Notes: generated by a model not told the origin, from the sequence alone. Shown: positions 16,812-25,654, numbered from the stretch's first letter. The stretch is 64,000 nucleotides of DNA from Caldifarciminota bacterium (GCA_026986775.1 JALSNX010000027.1:1-64000); one strand, 5' to 3'. Translations and numbers: made by a program.

Positions 16812-17433
16812 GATTTGTCCCATTTGTGGGTACAGGAATAGAGATAGCGCTGAGTACTGTGAAAAATGCCTCTTTGGCCTTGAAGAGGTAGGAGAACTGA
16901 ATCCTGATGCACAGGATGAAGAAGGGCTCGGGGATTTAGGTGAGGGGCTGGGTATATACTGTCCCAATGGCCACTGGAATCCACCTGATGCTAAATTCTG
17001 TCAGATATGTGGGGTTCCCCTGAAGCAGGAACAATCTTCAGATGAGTTGTTGCTGCCACCAGAGGAAGCAGGTATAGAAGAAGAAGGACGTATAATAAAG
17101 ACGTATAAACTCGTAAATCACGACAATGAATTTGTGGTTGAGCTTGCAGTACATGAAGGTAAGGTCAAGGAGATGCTTGTGGGAAGAAAAAGTGGAAGAA
17201 ATGTACCTGATATAGACCTTGCTGTAATCAAAGGTTCAGAACTCGTTTCAAGAAAACATGCGAGGTTTATTCTGGATGGAAATACAGGTGAGCTTTTTGT
17301 AGTTGATGTTGGTTCAACAAATGGAACTTTTGTCAATGGTAAAAAATTAAAGCCTGAGGAAAAAGTCAAACTTAACAGAGGAGATGAAATTATATTTGGA
17401 AAAACTCTTAAATTTATCCTGGAGGAGATTTAA
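16804..17433 (+). CDS. Zinc-ribbon and FHA-domain protein
   Basis: The 209-aa protein starts with two zinc-ribbon-like motifs (CPICG...CEKC at 5-22; CPNGH...CQIC at about 56-74), separated by an acidic linker. The FHA domain fills about residues 100-207: LVGRKSG, SRKHARF and VDVGSTNGTFVNGKKL contain the conserved Gly-Arg, Ser-Arg-x-His and Asn residues that bind phosphothreonine. It is the expected reader for the kinase encoded two genes downstream. It starts inside the end of the VWA gene, which indicates coupled translation. Confidence 0.92.
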   Translation: MTKICPICGYRNRDSAEYCEKCLFGLEEVGELNPDAQDEEGLGDLGEGLGIYCPNGHWNPPDAKFCQICGVPLKQEQSSDELLLPPEEAGIEEEGRIIKTYKLVNHDNEFVVELAVHEGKVKEMLVGRKSGRNVPDIDLAVIKGSELVSRKHARFILDGNTGELFVVDVGSTNGTFVNGKKLKPEEKVKLNRGDEIIFGKTLKFILEEI

Positions 17434-17435
17434 TT

Positions 17436-18908
17436 TTGAAGAGAAGAAAACTCTGTCCTCATTGTGGTAGAGAAGTTTTAAAGAATGCGGCATTTTGCCC
17501 CTATTGTGGCTTTGATCTTTCAAAAACAGTGTGTGAAGGTTGTCTGAAGAAAGTGGACCTTTCTCTTGAGACCTGTCCATATTGTGGCAATCAGCTCAGA
17601 AAGGAGGTAATGGTACCTGTTACTCTCAAAGACGTTGCTGATGAAAGGTACAAAATTATTGAAGTACGGCAGGATTATACCATTTTTAAAGAAGATGACA
17701 TTACTCTTGAAAAATATCGTCCCGTAAGTCTTGAAGATTTTTTCTATACGAGTCAGGGTATTTACTACGATGTTATATACCTCAATGATGATGTAAAGGT
17801 GCCTGTTCTGTTGCCCACGCATCCCGTAACCCATCTTGATGATTACTGGGAAATGTTAAAAGATGAAGAGCGCGTGAGTCTTATTTTTGATATAGTCAAT
17901 ATGTTTCTCAAGCACGAGAAGCTTTACATAGCACGTAACCCAATACTGTTTGACGCTGATGGAAGGTTGATTGTAAATGTGAGCGAGAGCGAAAAGGAAG
18001 GTTTTTTAAGCTCTATTGTCTGGTTGAAGGAATTTTTGAGGCAGCTTAAAGTAGATGGTGATTCTGTATTCCATGATGTTATTGATTCAAAGGACTTTGA
18101 AAATATACAGAGCGTAAGAGAACTTGTTAATTATCTTTATGCTTCCTTATCTGAATTTTCTAAAGTGGATATTGAAAGTTTTGCTATAACATCTCAGGGA
18201 CTTGTCAGGGGGCATAATGAAGACAATTATGTTATCGCCGAATATTCAAAGAAAGGGTTTAATGGTATAGCCCCTTACTATCTCAGAACAGGTTTGTTTA
18301 TCGTCTCTGATGGTATGGGAGGGCATAGAGGTGGTGAGGAGGCAAGCAGGCTTATAGTGAAAGTGGTTGCTGAGGAAGTCCTTTCATATCTTACAAAAGA
18401 GCATGTGTTTTTAGACATTGCTCCTGTTATAAACAGGGCTATAGGCAGAGCAAATGCAGTGGTTTACCAGAAAAACACACGGGCCTCAACAGAGAGAGAA
18501 AAAATGGGGGCTACAGTTGCGGGTGCCCTCGTTGTAGGTGAGGAACTCTGGTATTTTAACCTTGGAGATTCACCTATAATGCTTTTTGATGGTAAGAGTC
18601 TCCTTAAGGTTTCTGTAGATGATGTTATGTTAAGTAATAAAAAGGCACTTACACAGGCAGTAGGCGTTGTGCCATTTGATAGACTCGTACCCCACATTTC
18701 AAAATATAGAATTGAGAAAGAGATCAAGTTTCTGATTTGCAGTGATGGTCTCACTGACCTTGTTAAATTCTCCGAGATTGAAGATGCTTTGAGGGATTAT
18801 CCTCCAGAGCGGGCGGCAAAGTTTTTACTTTCACTTGCTCTTAAGCGGGGCGGTATAGATAATGTTACAATAATTATTGGAAAAGTGAGGAGGAATAAAC
18901 TTTTCTAA
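17436..18908 (+). CDS. Zinc-ribbon protein with PP2C-type Ser/Thr phosphatase domain
   Basis: The 490-aa protein begins with paired zinc ribbons (CPHCG, CPYCG, CEGC, CPYCG within residues 6-52). Residues about 68-240 form a separate domain (DERYKIIEVRQDYTIFKE, EERVSLIFDIVNMFLKHEKLYIARNPILFDADGRLIV) that looks like a decayed protein-kinase fold lacking the catalytic HRD and DFG. The PP2C domain runs from about 245 to 485: RGHNEDNY, VSDGMGGHRGGEEAS, CSDGLTDLV and GGIDNVTIIIG hold the metal-binding Asp/Gly residues. The start is TTG, backed by GGAGGAG. It would remove phosphates placed by the neighbouring kinase. Confidence 0.93.
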   Translation: MKRRKLCPHCGREVLKNAAFCPYCGFDLSKTVCEGCLKKVDLSLETCPYCGNQLRKEVMVPVTLKDVADERYKIIEVRQDYTIFKEDDITLEKYRPVSLEDFFYTSQGIYYDVIYLNDDVKVPVLLPTHPVTHLDDYWEMLKDEERVSLIFDIVNMFLKHEKLYIARNPILFDADGRLIVNVSESEKEGFLSSIVWLKEFLRQLKVDGDSVFHDVIDSKDFENIQSVRELVNYLYASLSEFSKVDIESFAITSQGLVRGHNEDNYVIAEYSKKGFNGIAPYYLRTGLFIVSDGMGGHRGGEEASRLIVKVVAEEVLSYLTKEHVFLDIAPVINRAIGRANAVVYQKNTRASTEREKMGATVAGALVVGEELWYFNLGDSPIMLFDGKSLLKVSVDDVMLSNKKALTQAVGVVPFDRLVPHISKYRIEKEIKFLICSDGLTDLVKFSEIEDALRDYPPERAAKFLLSLALKRGGIDNVTIIIGKVRRNKLF

Positions 18909-18918
18909 AGAATCTGTT

Positions 18919-21006
18919 ATGACAAAGATATGTTCTTTATGTGGTGCTAAAAATCCGGATAACGCGAAGTTCTGCAATAAGTGTGGGGCGCCACTTGAGC
19001 AGGGAACTGTTGTATGTAAAGTATGTGGCAGTAAAAATCCAAAAGACAGTGAGTTTTGCCGCGTATGTGGTAGTCCCCTAAAACCAATTACGAGACTTGT
19101 CAAGGGAAGATATAGATTGCTTAAGATGATAGGGGAGGGTGGATTTGGGAGGACATATCTTGCTACTGATGAGCTCTTATTTGGGCGTAAGGTGGTGTTA
19201 AAGGAGTTTACTCAAAAGAAGAAGAGTTCAGATGTTATAATGAAAGAGGGAATGATACTTGCAAAGCTCAATCATCCACTAATTCCAAAAATCCACGGAT
19301 TTTTTGAAGATAAAGGCAGAATCTATCTTGCACAGGATTATATAGAAGGTAAAAATTTGAGGGTTTTACTTGACACAAAGGGAAAGCATAGTGAAGATTT
19401 TGTATTAAAGGTTTTACAGGATGTACTTGATATTTTAGTGTATTTACAGAACTTAAATCCTCCTCTTGTTCACAGAGATATAAAGCCAGAAAACCTTATT
19501 ATATCCAATGGGAAAACTTATCTTGTGGACTTTGGTGCAGTAAAAGAACTTTCAAAGGATGCCCTTAAACACAAGACCATTATATATACCAAAGGGTATG
19601 TTTCCCCAGAACAGAGAAAAGGTGAGCCAACTCTTTCTTCAGACATCTATTCGTTAGGTGTTGTTGCTATTGAGCTTCTTACAGGTATGCATCCAGAAAA
19701 GTTTGTTGATAAACATACAAAGGAAATAAACTACAATGTACTTTCCAATTTTAGACCTGAATTGTTGGAGTTTTTAGTTAAAATGACAAACCCGGATCCA
19801 TCTCTAAGGTATCATTCTGCTGATGAGGCCCTTAAAGACCTTGAAATAGTGACAAAGATGGCCACTCTCAGGAAGTTTATGCAATCAATGGGTATAACTG
19901 CAAGTCCATCTGATGAACAGAAACAGGCTATTTTGAAGTCTGCGGAAGACCTTGGGATTCCACGTGAGAAAGCAAAGACAATAATCAATGAACTTGAAAG
20001 CAAAGCCTCTGAAGTACAGAAAACTGAGGGACATATATCATACAAAAAGAGTACCACGACTCAGAGTAAAACCTTCAGAGACAGACTCAAAAAACTGATT
20101 TCCTCGCACAGCGAGATGCCAGTGAAGCTCGTTGGGAGCCTCAAGGCTATGGGGAACAAGGTTGCGAAGATTGAATTCTCCGATGATGGAAGTCTGCTCG
20201 CCACGGGTAGCTGGGATGGTGTGGTTAAGGTATTCAGCACCAAGACTTGGCAGAGGCTTGTAGCACTAAAGGCATCAAGTGGTATATCTTCACATGTTCT
20301 TGATGTGAAACTCTCTACCAATGCCCGTAAACTTGCAGCGGCAAGTGCCACGGGTGAAATCAGAGTATGGGAGGTAGGTACATGGCTTTTAGCTAAGTCC
20401 ATAAAAGGTTCAAATTTTGAAGCAAACGCCGTAGTTTTCTCACAGGATGAGCAGTTTGTCTTTGGAGGTTTTTCAGATGGAAGTGTAAAGGCATGGGATA
20501 CTGTGACTTTTAATAAAATCTTTGATGTGTCAGACCTTGGAGGATGGGTTTTAAGACTTGAGACTATTTCAAGATACCTCTTTGCAGGCACTAACAATGG
20601 ACAGATTTTCATATGGGATATTGCCTTGCGTAAACTCAAAAAAGTTCTTAAAGAGCACGATGGATGGATAAATTACATAACTTTCAAGGTAACTACTGGA
20701 GAGATTATTTCAACCACTGAAGATGGTGAGCTTATAATATGGAGCGCCCGAAATTTAAAGTCTATATGGAAGGGCAAGTTAACAGATAAGAATATTACTG
20801 CCATTACAACAACTCCGGATAAAAGCATGTTGCTCTTTGCAACGGGTGAAGATGTACATATTTTTGATATGGAGGAAAAGAGAGAAATATCAAAGTTTTC
20901 TGCCCGGCAGCGGGTTACTGCACTCGGCTATGCACCACATAGTCTATATTTTATGACAGGAGATGAGAAAGGGACACTGAAACTATGGAAGTTCAAGAAG
21001 GACTAA
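18919..21006 (+). CDS. Zinc-ribbon Ser/Thr protein kinase with C-terminal WD40 propeller
   Basis: The 695-aa protein has two zinc ribbons (residues 5-55), a Hanks-type kinase domain (about 65-315) and seven or so WD40 blades (about 395-693). Kinase motifs are intact: GEGGFGRTY, K95 in VVLKEF, HRDIKPENL with D187, D204 in VDFGAVKEL, and YVSPEQ. Blades read SDDGSLLATGSWDGVVKVF, EIRVWEV, SVKAWDT and TLKLWKF. No transmembrane helix is present, so this is a cytosolic kinase, unlike PASTA kinases. It ends the operon. Its tail overlaps the convergent glycosyltransferase gene by 14 bases. The start lacks a clear ribosome binding site. Confidence 0.95.
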   Translation: MTKICSLCGAKNPDNAKFCNKCGAPLEQGTVVCKVCGSKNPKDSEFCRVCGSPLKPITRLVKGRYRLLKMIGEGGFGRTYLATDELLFGRKVVLKEFTQKKKSSDVIMKEGMILAKLNHPLIPKIHGFFEDKGRIYLAQDYIEGKNLRVLLDTKGKHSEDFVLKVLQDVLDILVYLQNLNPPLVHRDIKPENLIISNGKTYLVDFGAVKELSKDALKHKTIIYTKGYVSPEQRKGEPTLSSDIYSLGVVAIELLTGMHPEKFVDKHTKEINYNVLSNFRPELLEFLVKMTNPDPSLRYHSADEALKDLEIVTKMATLRKFMQSMGITASPSDEQKQAILKSAEDLGIPREKAKTIINELESKASEVQKTEGHISYKKSTTTQSKTFRDRLKKLISSHSEMPVKLVGSLKAMGNKVAKIEFSDDGSLLATGSWDGVVKVFSTKTWQRLVALKASSGISSHVLDVKLSTNARKLAAASATGEIRVWEVGTWLLAKSIKGSNFEANAVVFSQDEQFVFGGFSDGSVKAWDTVTFNKIFDVSDLGGWVLRLETISRYLFAGTNNGQIFIWDIALRKLKKVLKEHDGWINYITFKVTTGEIISTTEDGELIIWSARNLKSIWKGKLTDKNITAITTTPDKSMLLFATGEDVHIFDMEEKREISKFSARQRVTALGYAPHSLYFMTGDEKGTLKLWKFKKD

Positions 21007-21727
21007 CGGATCTCTTTTTACTACCTTTAAATCTCTCAAGCCTTAATTTCCAGACCAGCCAGAATGCTTCCCATATAATCTTCTTTGACATTTTTGAGTA
21101 TCCTGCCCGTCGGTCAATAAATATAATAGGGATTTCCTTCAACCTGAACCCATTCATATAGGCGAGAAAATTGATTTCTATCTGAAATCCGTATCCATCT
21201 GCTCTTACTCTGTCAAGGTCAATATTTTTCAGTACATCAATTTTAATACATTTAAAACCACCGGTCAGGTCCTTTATAGGTACTCCGGTTACAATTCTTG
21301 CATAAACATTTGCAAAATATGAAAGGAACAACCTTGAAAGAGGCCAGTTTACAACGCTTATTCCATCAACATATCTTGAACCAATTACAAGGTCGTATTC
21401 ACCAAGTTCTTGAAAAAGGCGTGGTATATCCTCAGGATTATGGGAGAAATCTGCATCCATTTGAACCACACAGTCATAACCTTCTTTTATCGCATACTTA
21501 AAGCCTGCCACGTATGCTGTTCCGAGACCCATCTTCTTCTCCCTCTCAAGAATATGGATTCTGTTATCAGTTTGCATAAGCTCTTTAACAATACGAGCTG
21601 TACCATCAGGTGAATTATCATCAACAATGAGTATGTGAGATTCTGGCGTTACTCTGAGTACTGCATCTATTATATCACGAATATTTTCTTTTTCGTTATA
21701 TGTTGGTATTATCACCAGTGATTTCAT
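20993..21727 (-). CDS. Dolichol-phosphate-mannose synthase-like glycosyltransferase (GT2)
   Basis: The 244-aa protein matches polyprenol-monophosphate mannose synthases: VIIPTYNEKENI, ILIVDDNSPDGTA, KMGLGTAYVAGF and QMDADFSHNPEDIP (the DxD metal site). It would transfer a sugar from a nucleotide donor to a polyprenyl phosphate at the inner membrane. It lacks the C-terminal membrane helices of some relatives, as in DPM1. The start sits four bases from a TATAAT, so it may be leaderless. Convergent overlap with the kinase gene is short. Confidence 0.93.
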   Translation of the reverse strand: MKSLVIIPTYNEKENIRDIIDAVLRVTPESHILIVDDNSPDGTARIVKELMQTDNRIHILEREKKMGLGTAYVAGFKYAIKEGYDCVVQMDADFSHNPEDIPRLFQELGEYDLVIGSRYVDGISVVNWPLSRLFLSYFANVYARIVTGVPIKDLTGGFKCIKIDVLKNIDLDRVRADGYGFQIEINFLAYMNGFRLKEIPIIFIDRRAGYSKMSKKIIWEAFWLVWKLRLERFKGSKKRSVSPS

Positions 21728-21734
21728 GAGGATT

Positions 21735-21762
21735 ATAATACTATATTTTGTCTGTTCTTCAA
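21735..21762 (-). promoter_or_regulatory. Promoter of the GT2 gene, predicted leaderless
   Basis: On the minus strand TTGAAG (21757-21762) and TATTAT (21735-21740) are 16 bp apart, followed by seven bases and the ATG. An overlapping TATAAT at 21732-21737 is also possible. No ribosome binding site is visible. Confidence 0.5.
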
Positions 21763-22499
21763 AATTTTATTCCTACCATTTTTTCCAGTTTTCCGAATAC
21801 GAAAAATGCGCTGATAAAGGGAGCAAGAGCCGCAGCTGCAAAGAGTGAGAACACTATATATATCTGGTAAAGGGCTGCCTGAATTGGGGAGGCGCCTCCT
21901 AACAGCATTCCAGTCATAGCACCGGGTATATGAATGATACCAAGAACCTTCATCCCTTCAACAGAGGGGAGTAGGATGATGAAAAATATCTCTTTAAACA
22001 GGAATTTTAAAATATCACCACGGCCTGCGCCATCTATCAATAATGCCTCCAGAATTTCCCGTTTTTCCATTATTTCCCGGTGAATAAAGGCATAAACACT
22101 ACCTATGTACTTGGTCATGTTTCCCAGTAAAATACCCGTAAGTGGTATAAATACTCGCGGGACATTTTTCATAATACCTGCTGCATATAAAAGCAAGTAG
22201 AGTATTGTATAAGAGAGCCCCATGGAGAAAAAAGATACAAAAAACACGTTTTTTCCGAATACATTTCCTCTCTCAAGTGTGATAAAGGAACCTATTATTA
22301 GCATATATACCAGAATAATGAGTGAATAGGCAAAATCAATTTTAAAAAAGTATAAGAGAACAACTCCCAGGACTGCAATTTGAATAAAGCCTCTCAAAGC
22401 AGGTATGATGAGATTTTTAAAAACATTTAGCCCGAGGTAAAGATAAAGAGACAATGGAATTAAAAGAAAAACAAACGAAAGTAAGAATTTGAGACTCAC
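21759..22499 (-). CDS. UPF0014-family membrane permease (FetB-like)
   Basis: The 246-aa protein has about seven transmembrane helices and the family signatures IPALRGFIQIAVLG, IPLTGILLGNM and PGAMTGMLLGGASPIQAALYQI. E. coli FetB is a metal-efflux ABC permease of this family, but no FetA-like ATPase is adjacent, so the substrate stays open. I place the start at GTG 22499. An upstream TTG at 22523 lies inside the terminator hairpin of the por operon, although it would be in frame. It ends 31 bases before the GT2 gene. Confidence 0.85.
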   Translation of the reverse strand: MSLKFLLSFVFLLIPLSLYLYLGLNVFKNLIIPALRGFIQIAVLGVVLLYFFKIDFAYSLIILVYMLIIGSFITLERGNVFGKNVFFVSFFSMGLSYTILYLLLYAAGIMKNVPRVFIPLTGILLGNMTKYIGSVYAFIHREIMEKREILEALLIDGAGRGDILKFLFKEIFFIILLPSVEGMKVLGIIHIPGAMTGMLLGGASPIQAALYQIYIVFSLFAAAALAPFISAFFVFGKLEKMVGIKF

Positions 22500-22513
22500 G
22501 TTAGAGGATGAAA

Positions 22514-22535
22514 CAGGGGGCAATACAGCCCCCTG
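22514..22535 (-). terminator. Terminator of the minus-strand por operon
   Basis: CAGGGGGC and GCCCCCTG form a perfect eight-bp stem with a six-base loop, seven bases after the PorB stop. It is followed on the minus strand by TTTC, a weak U-tract. Confidence 0.75.
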
Positions 22536-22541
22536 CTGGTA

Positions 22542-23489
22542 TTATTCCTCTTCTGGTTTCCTTGATTCAAGCCAGAGGAGTTCTTCCCAGTTTCTTTCTA
22601 TCTCTTCCTGCAACTGTTTTACAAGCTCCGGTCTTTTCAGAATGTGTTTAAAGCGTGCCTGTGGTTTGAGAAATTCTTCAACTGGCACAAATTTCCTTGG
22701 TTTGTAATTTACTTTCCAGTATCCATCTTCATACTCATAAAGAGGCCAGAAGCGTGTTTCAACAGCAATTTTTGTAAGTTGAATACTAAGGTCTTCTGGT
22801 GTTCCCCAGCCCGGAGGACATGTGGAAAGCACTGAAACAAACGCAGGCCCTTCAACTTCAAGACCTTTCTGGAATTTCTTCACGAGGTCGTTCCAGAAAG
22901 CGGGAGATGCCTGAGCCGCATATCTTGGCTTATGCATTGCTATTATTTTTGTAAGGTCTTTTCTTGGTTGCTGTTTACCGGGTATTACTTTTCCTGAAGG
23001 TGATGTTGTTGTATGCGCATACATGGGAGTTGCACTTGACCTCTGAATTCCTGTATTCATATAGCCTTCATTGTCATAGAGCACATAAAGAAAGTCATGT
23101 CCTCTTTCTATTGCACCTGATAGGGCCTGGAAACCTATATCGTATGTACCTCCATCTCCACCTATAGCAACGAATTTTACAGGTTTGCCAGTGCTCTTGA
23201 TTTTGCCCTTTTTAACCAGAGCTCTGTAAGCCCTTTCAATACCACTTATGGTGGCTGCTGCATTTTCAAAGGCATTATGTACCCATGGAACAGGCCATGC
23301 AGAATAGGGCATAATCGTTGTTACCACTTCCATACAGCCTGTGGCGTTTGCTATAACAAGGTCATAATCTGCACCAGCTGCAAGAAGCATTCTTATAATA
23401 GAAGGAAACGCACAACCAGCACAGGCTCTGTGGCCCGGTGCAAATCCATGTGACCTTTCGGCAAGTTGTTTTAAATTGAGCCTTTGCAT
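22542..23489 (-). CDS. porB: Pyruvate:ferredoxin oxidoreductase-type beta subunit (TPP-binding)
   Basis: The 315-aa subunit has CAGCAFPSI for Fe-S ligation, the thiamine-pyrophosphate motif GDGGTYDIGFQALSGAIERG, and the pyruvate-family NEGYMNTGIQRSSATP. It binds TPP and one 4Fe-4S cluster and works with the alpha subunit to decarboxylate a 2-oxoacid with CoA and ferredoxin. It is the last gene of the GDAB-ordered minus-strand cluster, 10 bases after porA, with a GGAGGA site. Pyruvate is the likeliest substrate from the Thr-Gly-Ile-Gln-Arg-Ser motif, but a branched-chain 2-oxoacid cannot be excluded. Confidence 0.94.
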   Translation of the reverse strand: MQRLNLKQLAERSHGFAPGHRACAGCAFPSIIRMLLAAGADYDLVIANATGCMEVVTTIMPYSAWPVPWVHNAFENAAATISGIERAYRALVKKGKIKSTGKPVKFVAIGGDGGTYDIGFQALSGAIERGHDFLYVLYDNEGYMNTGIQRSSATPMYAHTTTSPSGKVIPGKQQPRKDLTKIIAMHKPRYAAQASPAFWNDLVKKFQKGLEVEGPAFVSVLSTCPPGWGTPEDLSIQLTKIAVETRFWPLYEYEDGYWKVNYKPRKFVPVEEFLKPQARFKHILKRPELVKQLQEEIERNWEELLWLESRKPEEE

Positions 23490-23499
23490 TCTATCCTCC

Positions 23500-24687
23500 T
23501 TATTCCCTGACCCCTATAAAGGAGTAAAGGGGTAGTTCTTTTCCATCTTTCATCTCTTTTACCATTGTGAGAATTGTGTTTGCCTGCTCATCGTCAAAGT
23601 CTCTTCCACCAAGTCCGAAAACAAATCCCGTAATCCTGGGTCTATTGGCAAGGTCATAAAGCGCCGCCTTTATTTCCTGCAACATGGGACCACCCATAGT
23701 AGAGTGTGTTTCTGCCCTGTCCATTATTCCTACTGCTTTAATACCAGCAAGATATTTTCTTATTTCTTCGTAGGGGAATGGACGGGTTATTCTAAGACGC
23801 AAGAGACCCACTTTTTCGCCCTTACTCCTCCACTCATCTATGATTTCTTTCATGGTGCCTGCGGCAGAACTCATGGCAACAATAGCATATTCTGCATCTT
23901 CCAGTTTATATGGTTCCACAAAAGCAGGTATGTTTGTCCCAAATGTATCATTGTATTCTTTTGTGATTTCAGGGATAACCTTTTTAGCGTTGAACATGGC
24001 CTCCATCTGCTGCCTTTTGTGTTCAAAGTAATAATCCTGAAGATCCAGAGGTCCTACTGTTATGGGATTCTGAAAATCAAAAAGATTGTAGAGAGGTTTC
24101 CTCTCACCAATAAACTTTTTCACTTCTTCATCAGGTAATGTATTTACAACCTCCATCTCGTGACTTATTATAAAACCATCAAGCATAACCATCGCAGGAA
24201 GATTTACACTCTCAGCGATTTTGATGGCCATTATAACTGAATGATAGGCCTCGTCAGCGTTTTCAGTATATATCTGTATCCATCCAGCATCCCTTGAACC
24301 CATGGTATCAGACTGGTCACCATGAATATTGATGGGTGCTGATAGGGCACGATTGACAACTGCCATAACAATGGGTAGCCTCAAACCAGCGGCAATATAC
24401 AGAATCTCATGCATGAGAGCAAGTCCCTGTGAGGCCGTTCCAGTCATCACCCTTGCTCCCGCTACAGAGGCACCCACACATGCACTCATTGCTGAGTGCT
24501 CAGATTCAACAGGCACAAATTCTGTGTCAACGAGGCCATCGGCAACGTACTTTGAAAATATTTGCACTATCTCAGTTGCAGGTGTAATTGGATAGGCTGC
24601 CACCACATCCGGGTTAATCTGCTTCATGGCATATGCGTATGCCTCATTACCCGTTAATGCCATTTTAATGAATTTATCCTTTTCCAT
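23500..24687 (-). CDS. porA: Pyruvate:ferredoxin oxidoreductase-type alpha subunit
   Basis: The 395-aa subunit carries the alpha signature AAYPITPATEIVQ, VESEHSAMSACVGASVAGARVMTGTASQGLALMHE and a C-terminal half starting near DAEYAIVAMSSAAGT. It supplies the active-site Glu that activates TPP and binds the 2-oxoacid. Its ATG overlaps the last base of the delta subunit gene, and a GGAGGAAATATA stretch precedes it. The aligned plus-strand paralogue at 27359 shares the same blocks but differs in detail, so the two enzymes are not a recent duplicate. Confidence 0.94.
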   Translation of the reverse strand: MEKDKFIKMALTGNEAYAYAMKQINPDVVAAYPITPATEIVQIFSKYVADGLVDTEFVPVESEHSAMSACVGASVAGARVMTGTASQGLALMHEILYIAAGLRLPIVMAVVNRALSAPINIHGDQSDTMGSRDAGWIQIYTENADEAYHSVIMAIKIAESVNLPAMVMLDGFIISHEMEVVNTLPDEEVKKFIGERKPLYNLFDFQNPITVGPLDLQDYYFEHKRQQMEAMFNAKKVIPEITKEYNDTFGTNIPAFVEPYKLEDAEYAIVAMSSAAGTMKEIIDEWRSKGEKVGLLRLRITRPFPYEEIRKYLAGIKAVGIMDRAETHSTMGGPMLQEIKAALYDLANRPRITGFVFGLGGRDFDDEQANTILTMVKEMKDGKELPLYSFIGVRE

Positions 24688-24974
24688 TATATTTCCTCCT
24701 TAACCATGGTGATGGCTTTTATTCTTGGAGGACAGACCTCTGCACAGATTCCACACCCTTTACAGTGGTCATAATCAAATCCCGTAATCTTTCCATTTTT
24801 AGTAAGTACTGAGGTATCCGGACAGTAAAGCCAGCACAGATGACAGTGCGTACATTTATCAAAATCAATTACAGGTTTCTGGGTCCTCCAGTCGCCAGTT
24901 TTAAATTCACCAGAGTTTGGAGCCCCCGGTATGATTGCACCCTCTGGTAACTCTTTCCATGATTTCAGTTTCAT
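24687..24974 (-). CDS. porD: Pyruvate:ferredoxin oxidoreductase-type delta subunit (2x 4Fe-4S)
   Basis: The 95-aa ferredoxin-like subunit has two cluster motifs, CTHCHLCWLYCP and CKGCGICAEVCP. The conserved N-terminal SWKELPEGAIIPG and GDWRTQKPVID are typical of Por delta. It passes electrons from the TPP site to ferredoxin. The start overlaps the gamma subunit stop by four bases. Confidence 0.95.
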   Translation of the reverse strand: MKLKSWKELPEGAIIPGAPNSGEFKTGDWRTQKPVIDFDKCTHCHLCWLYCPDTSVLTKNGKITGFDYDHCKGCGICAEVCPPRIKAITMVKEEI

Positions 24975-25543
24975 GCTTCTTTTACCTCCTCATAGGCCTT
25001 TTTGATGGCCTCTAAATTTTTCAGTACAATGTCTTCCTTATATTTCATCCTGAGACGCTCTTCTACGCTCTTTATGAACTCGTCAAATGGAAGGGCACCC
25101 GTTGCTTTAACAAATGCCCCAAGCATAGGAGTGTTGGGGAGGTTTCGTCCGATTATGGATTCTGATATGCCAGTAGCGTTAACAACAAAGAGATTGTTCT
25201 TTATGTTGAATTTCTCCTTGAGTTCAGAAGGTTCGAGCCCTGAATTTACAATAAATACGGTATCTTCTCGTACTCCTTTCCATACGTTTTCAGTATTTAG
25301 AAGTGTTGGGTCAAGCACCATAATAACGTCAGGACTTTTAATACCGTAATGAATTCTAATAGGCTCATCTGCAATGCGATTGTATGCTGTAACCGGTGCA
25401 CCACGCCTTTCTGGCCCGTATTCGGGAAATGCCTGAATATATTTCCCCTGCTGCATCATGGCTTCACCTAACAGGAGGGCTCCTGTTTTGGCGCCCATTC
25501 CTCCTCTTCCGTGCCACCGAATTTCCAGATATTTTTTAGCCAT
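24971..25543 (-). CDS. porG: Pyruvate:ferredoxin oxidoreductase-type gamma subunit
   Basis: The 190-aa subunit begins YLEIRWHGRGGMGAKTGALLLGEA and continues with YGPERRGAPVTAYNRI, the signature of the gamma (CoA-binding) subunit. It leads the minus-strand cluster with a GGAG ribosome binding site and a good promoter 29 bases upstream. It differs from the plus-strand gamma subunit (GRGGMG versus GRGGQG), so the two clusters do not share this part. Confidence 0.95.
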   Translation of the reverse strand: MAKKYLEIRWHGRGGMGAKTGALLLGEAMMQQGKYIQAFPEYGPERRGAPVTAYNRIADEPIRIHYGIKSPDVIMVLDPTLLNTENVWKGVREDTVFIVNSGLEPSELKEKFNIKNNLFVVNATGISESIIGRNLPNTPMLGAFVKATGALPFDEFIKSVEERLRMKYKEDIVLKNLEAIKKAYEEVKEA

Positions 25544-25568
25544 TTCCTGCTCCTTTTAGGTTGATATA

Positions 25569-25597
25569 ATTATAAACTATAATGTGTGTTCTATCAA
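25569..25597 (-). promoter_or_regulatory. Promoter of the minus-strand por cluster
   Basis: TTGATA (25592-25597) and perfect TATAAT (25569-25574) are 17 bp apart on the minus strand, inside the 144-bp divergent region. Confidence 0.75.
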
Positions 25598-25625
25598 TTA
25601 AATCCTTTGTATATCAAGGCTTTTC

Positions 25626-25654
25626 TTGACCATCCTTATGGAATGATTTAACAT
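25626..25654 (+). promoter_or_regulatory. Promoter of the plus-strand por cluster
   Basis: TTGACC (25626-25631) and TAACAT (25649-25654) are 17 bp apart. The -10 is weak, so activation or a different strength from the divergent promoter is possible. The two -35 boxes are only 28 bases apart. Confidence 0.5.

Noticed and set aside
20061-20639. Antisense open frame within the kinase-WD40 gene
   Set aside because: It mirrors WD40 coding sequence and has Ser/Leu-rich shadow composition.
15557-21006. Type VI secretion or ESX regulatory locus
   Set aside because: FHA, PP2C and kinase genes occur near such systems, but no Tss, Vip, Hcp or ESX component is in the window.
22500-22523. TTG start for the UPF0014 permease
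   Set aside because: It lies inside the terminator hairpin of the por operon and has no ribosome binding site.
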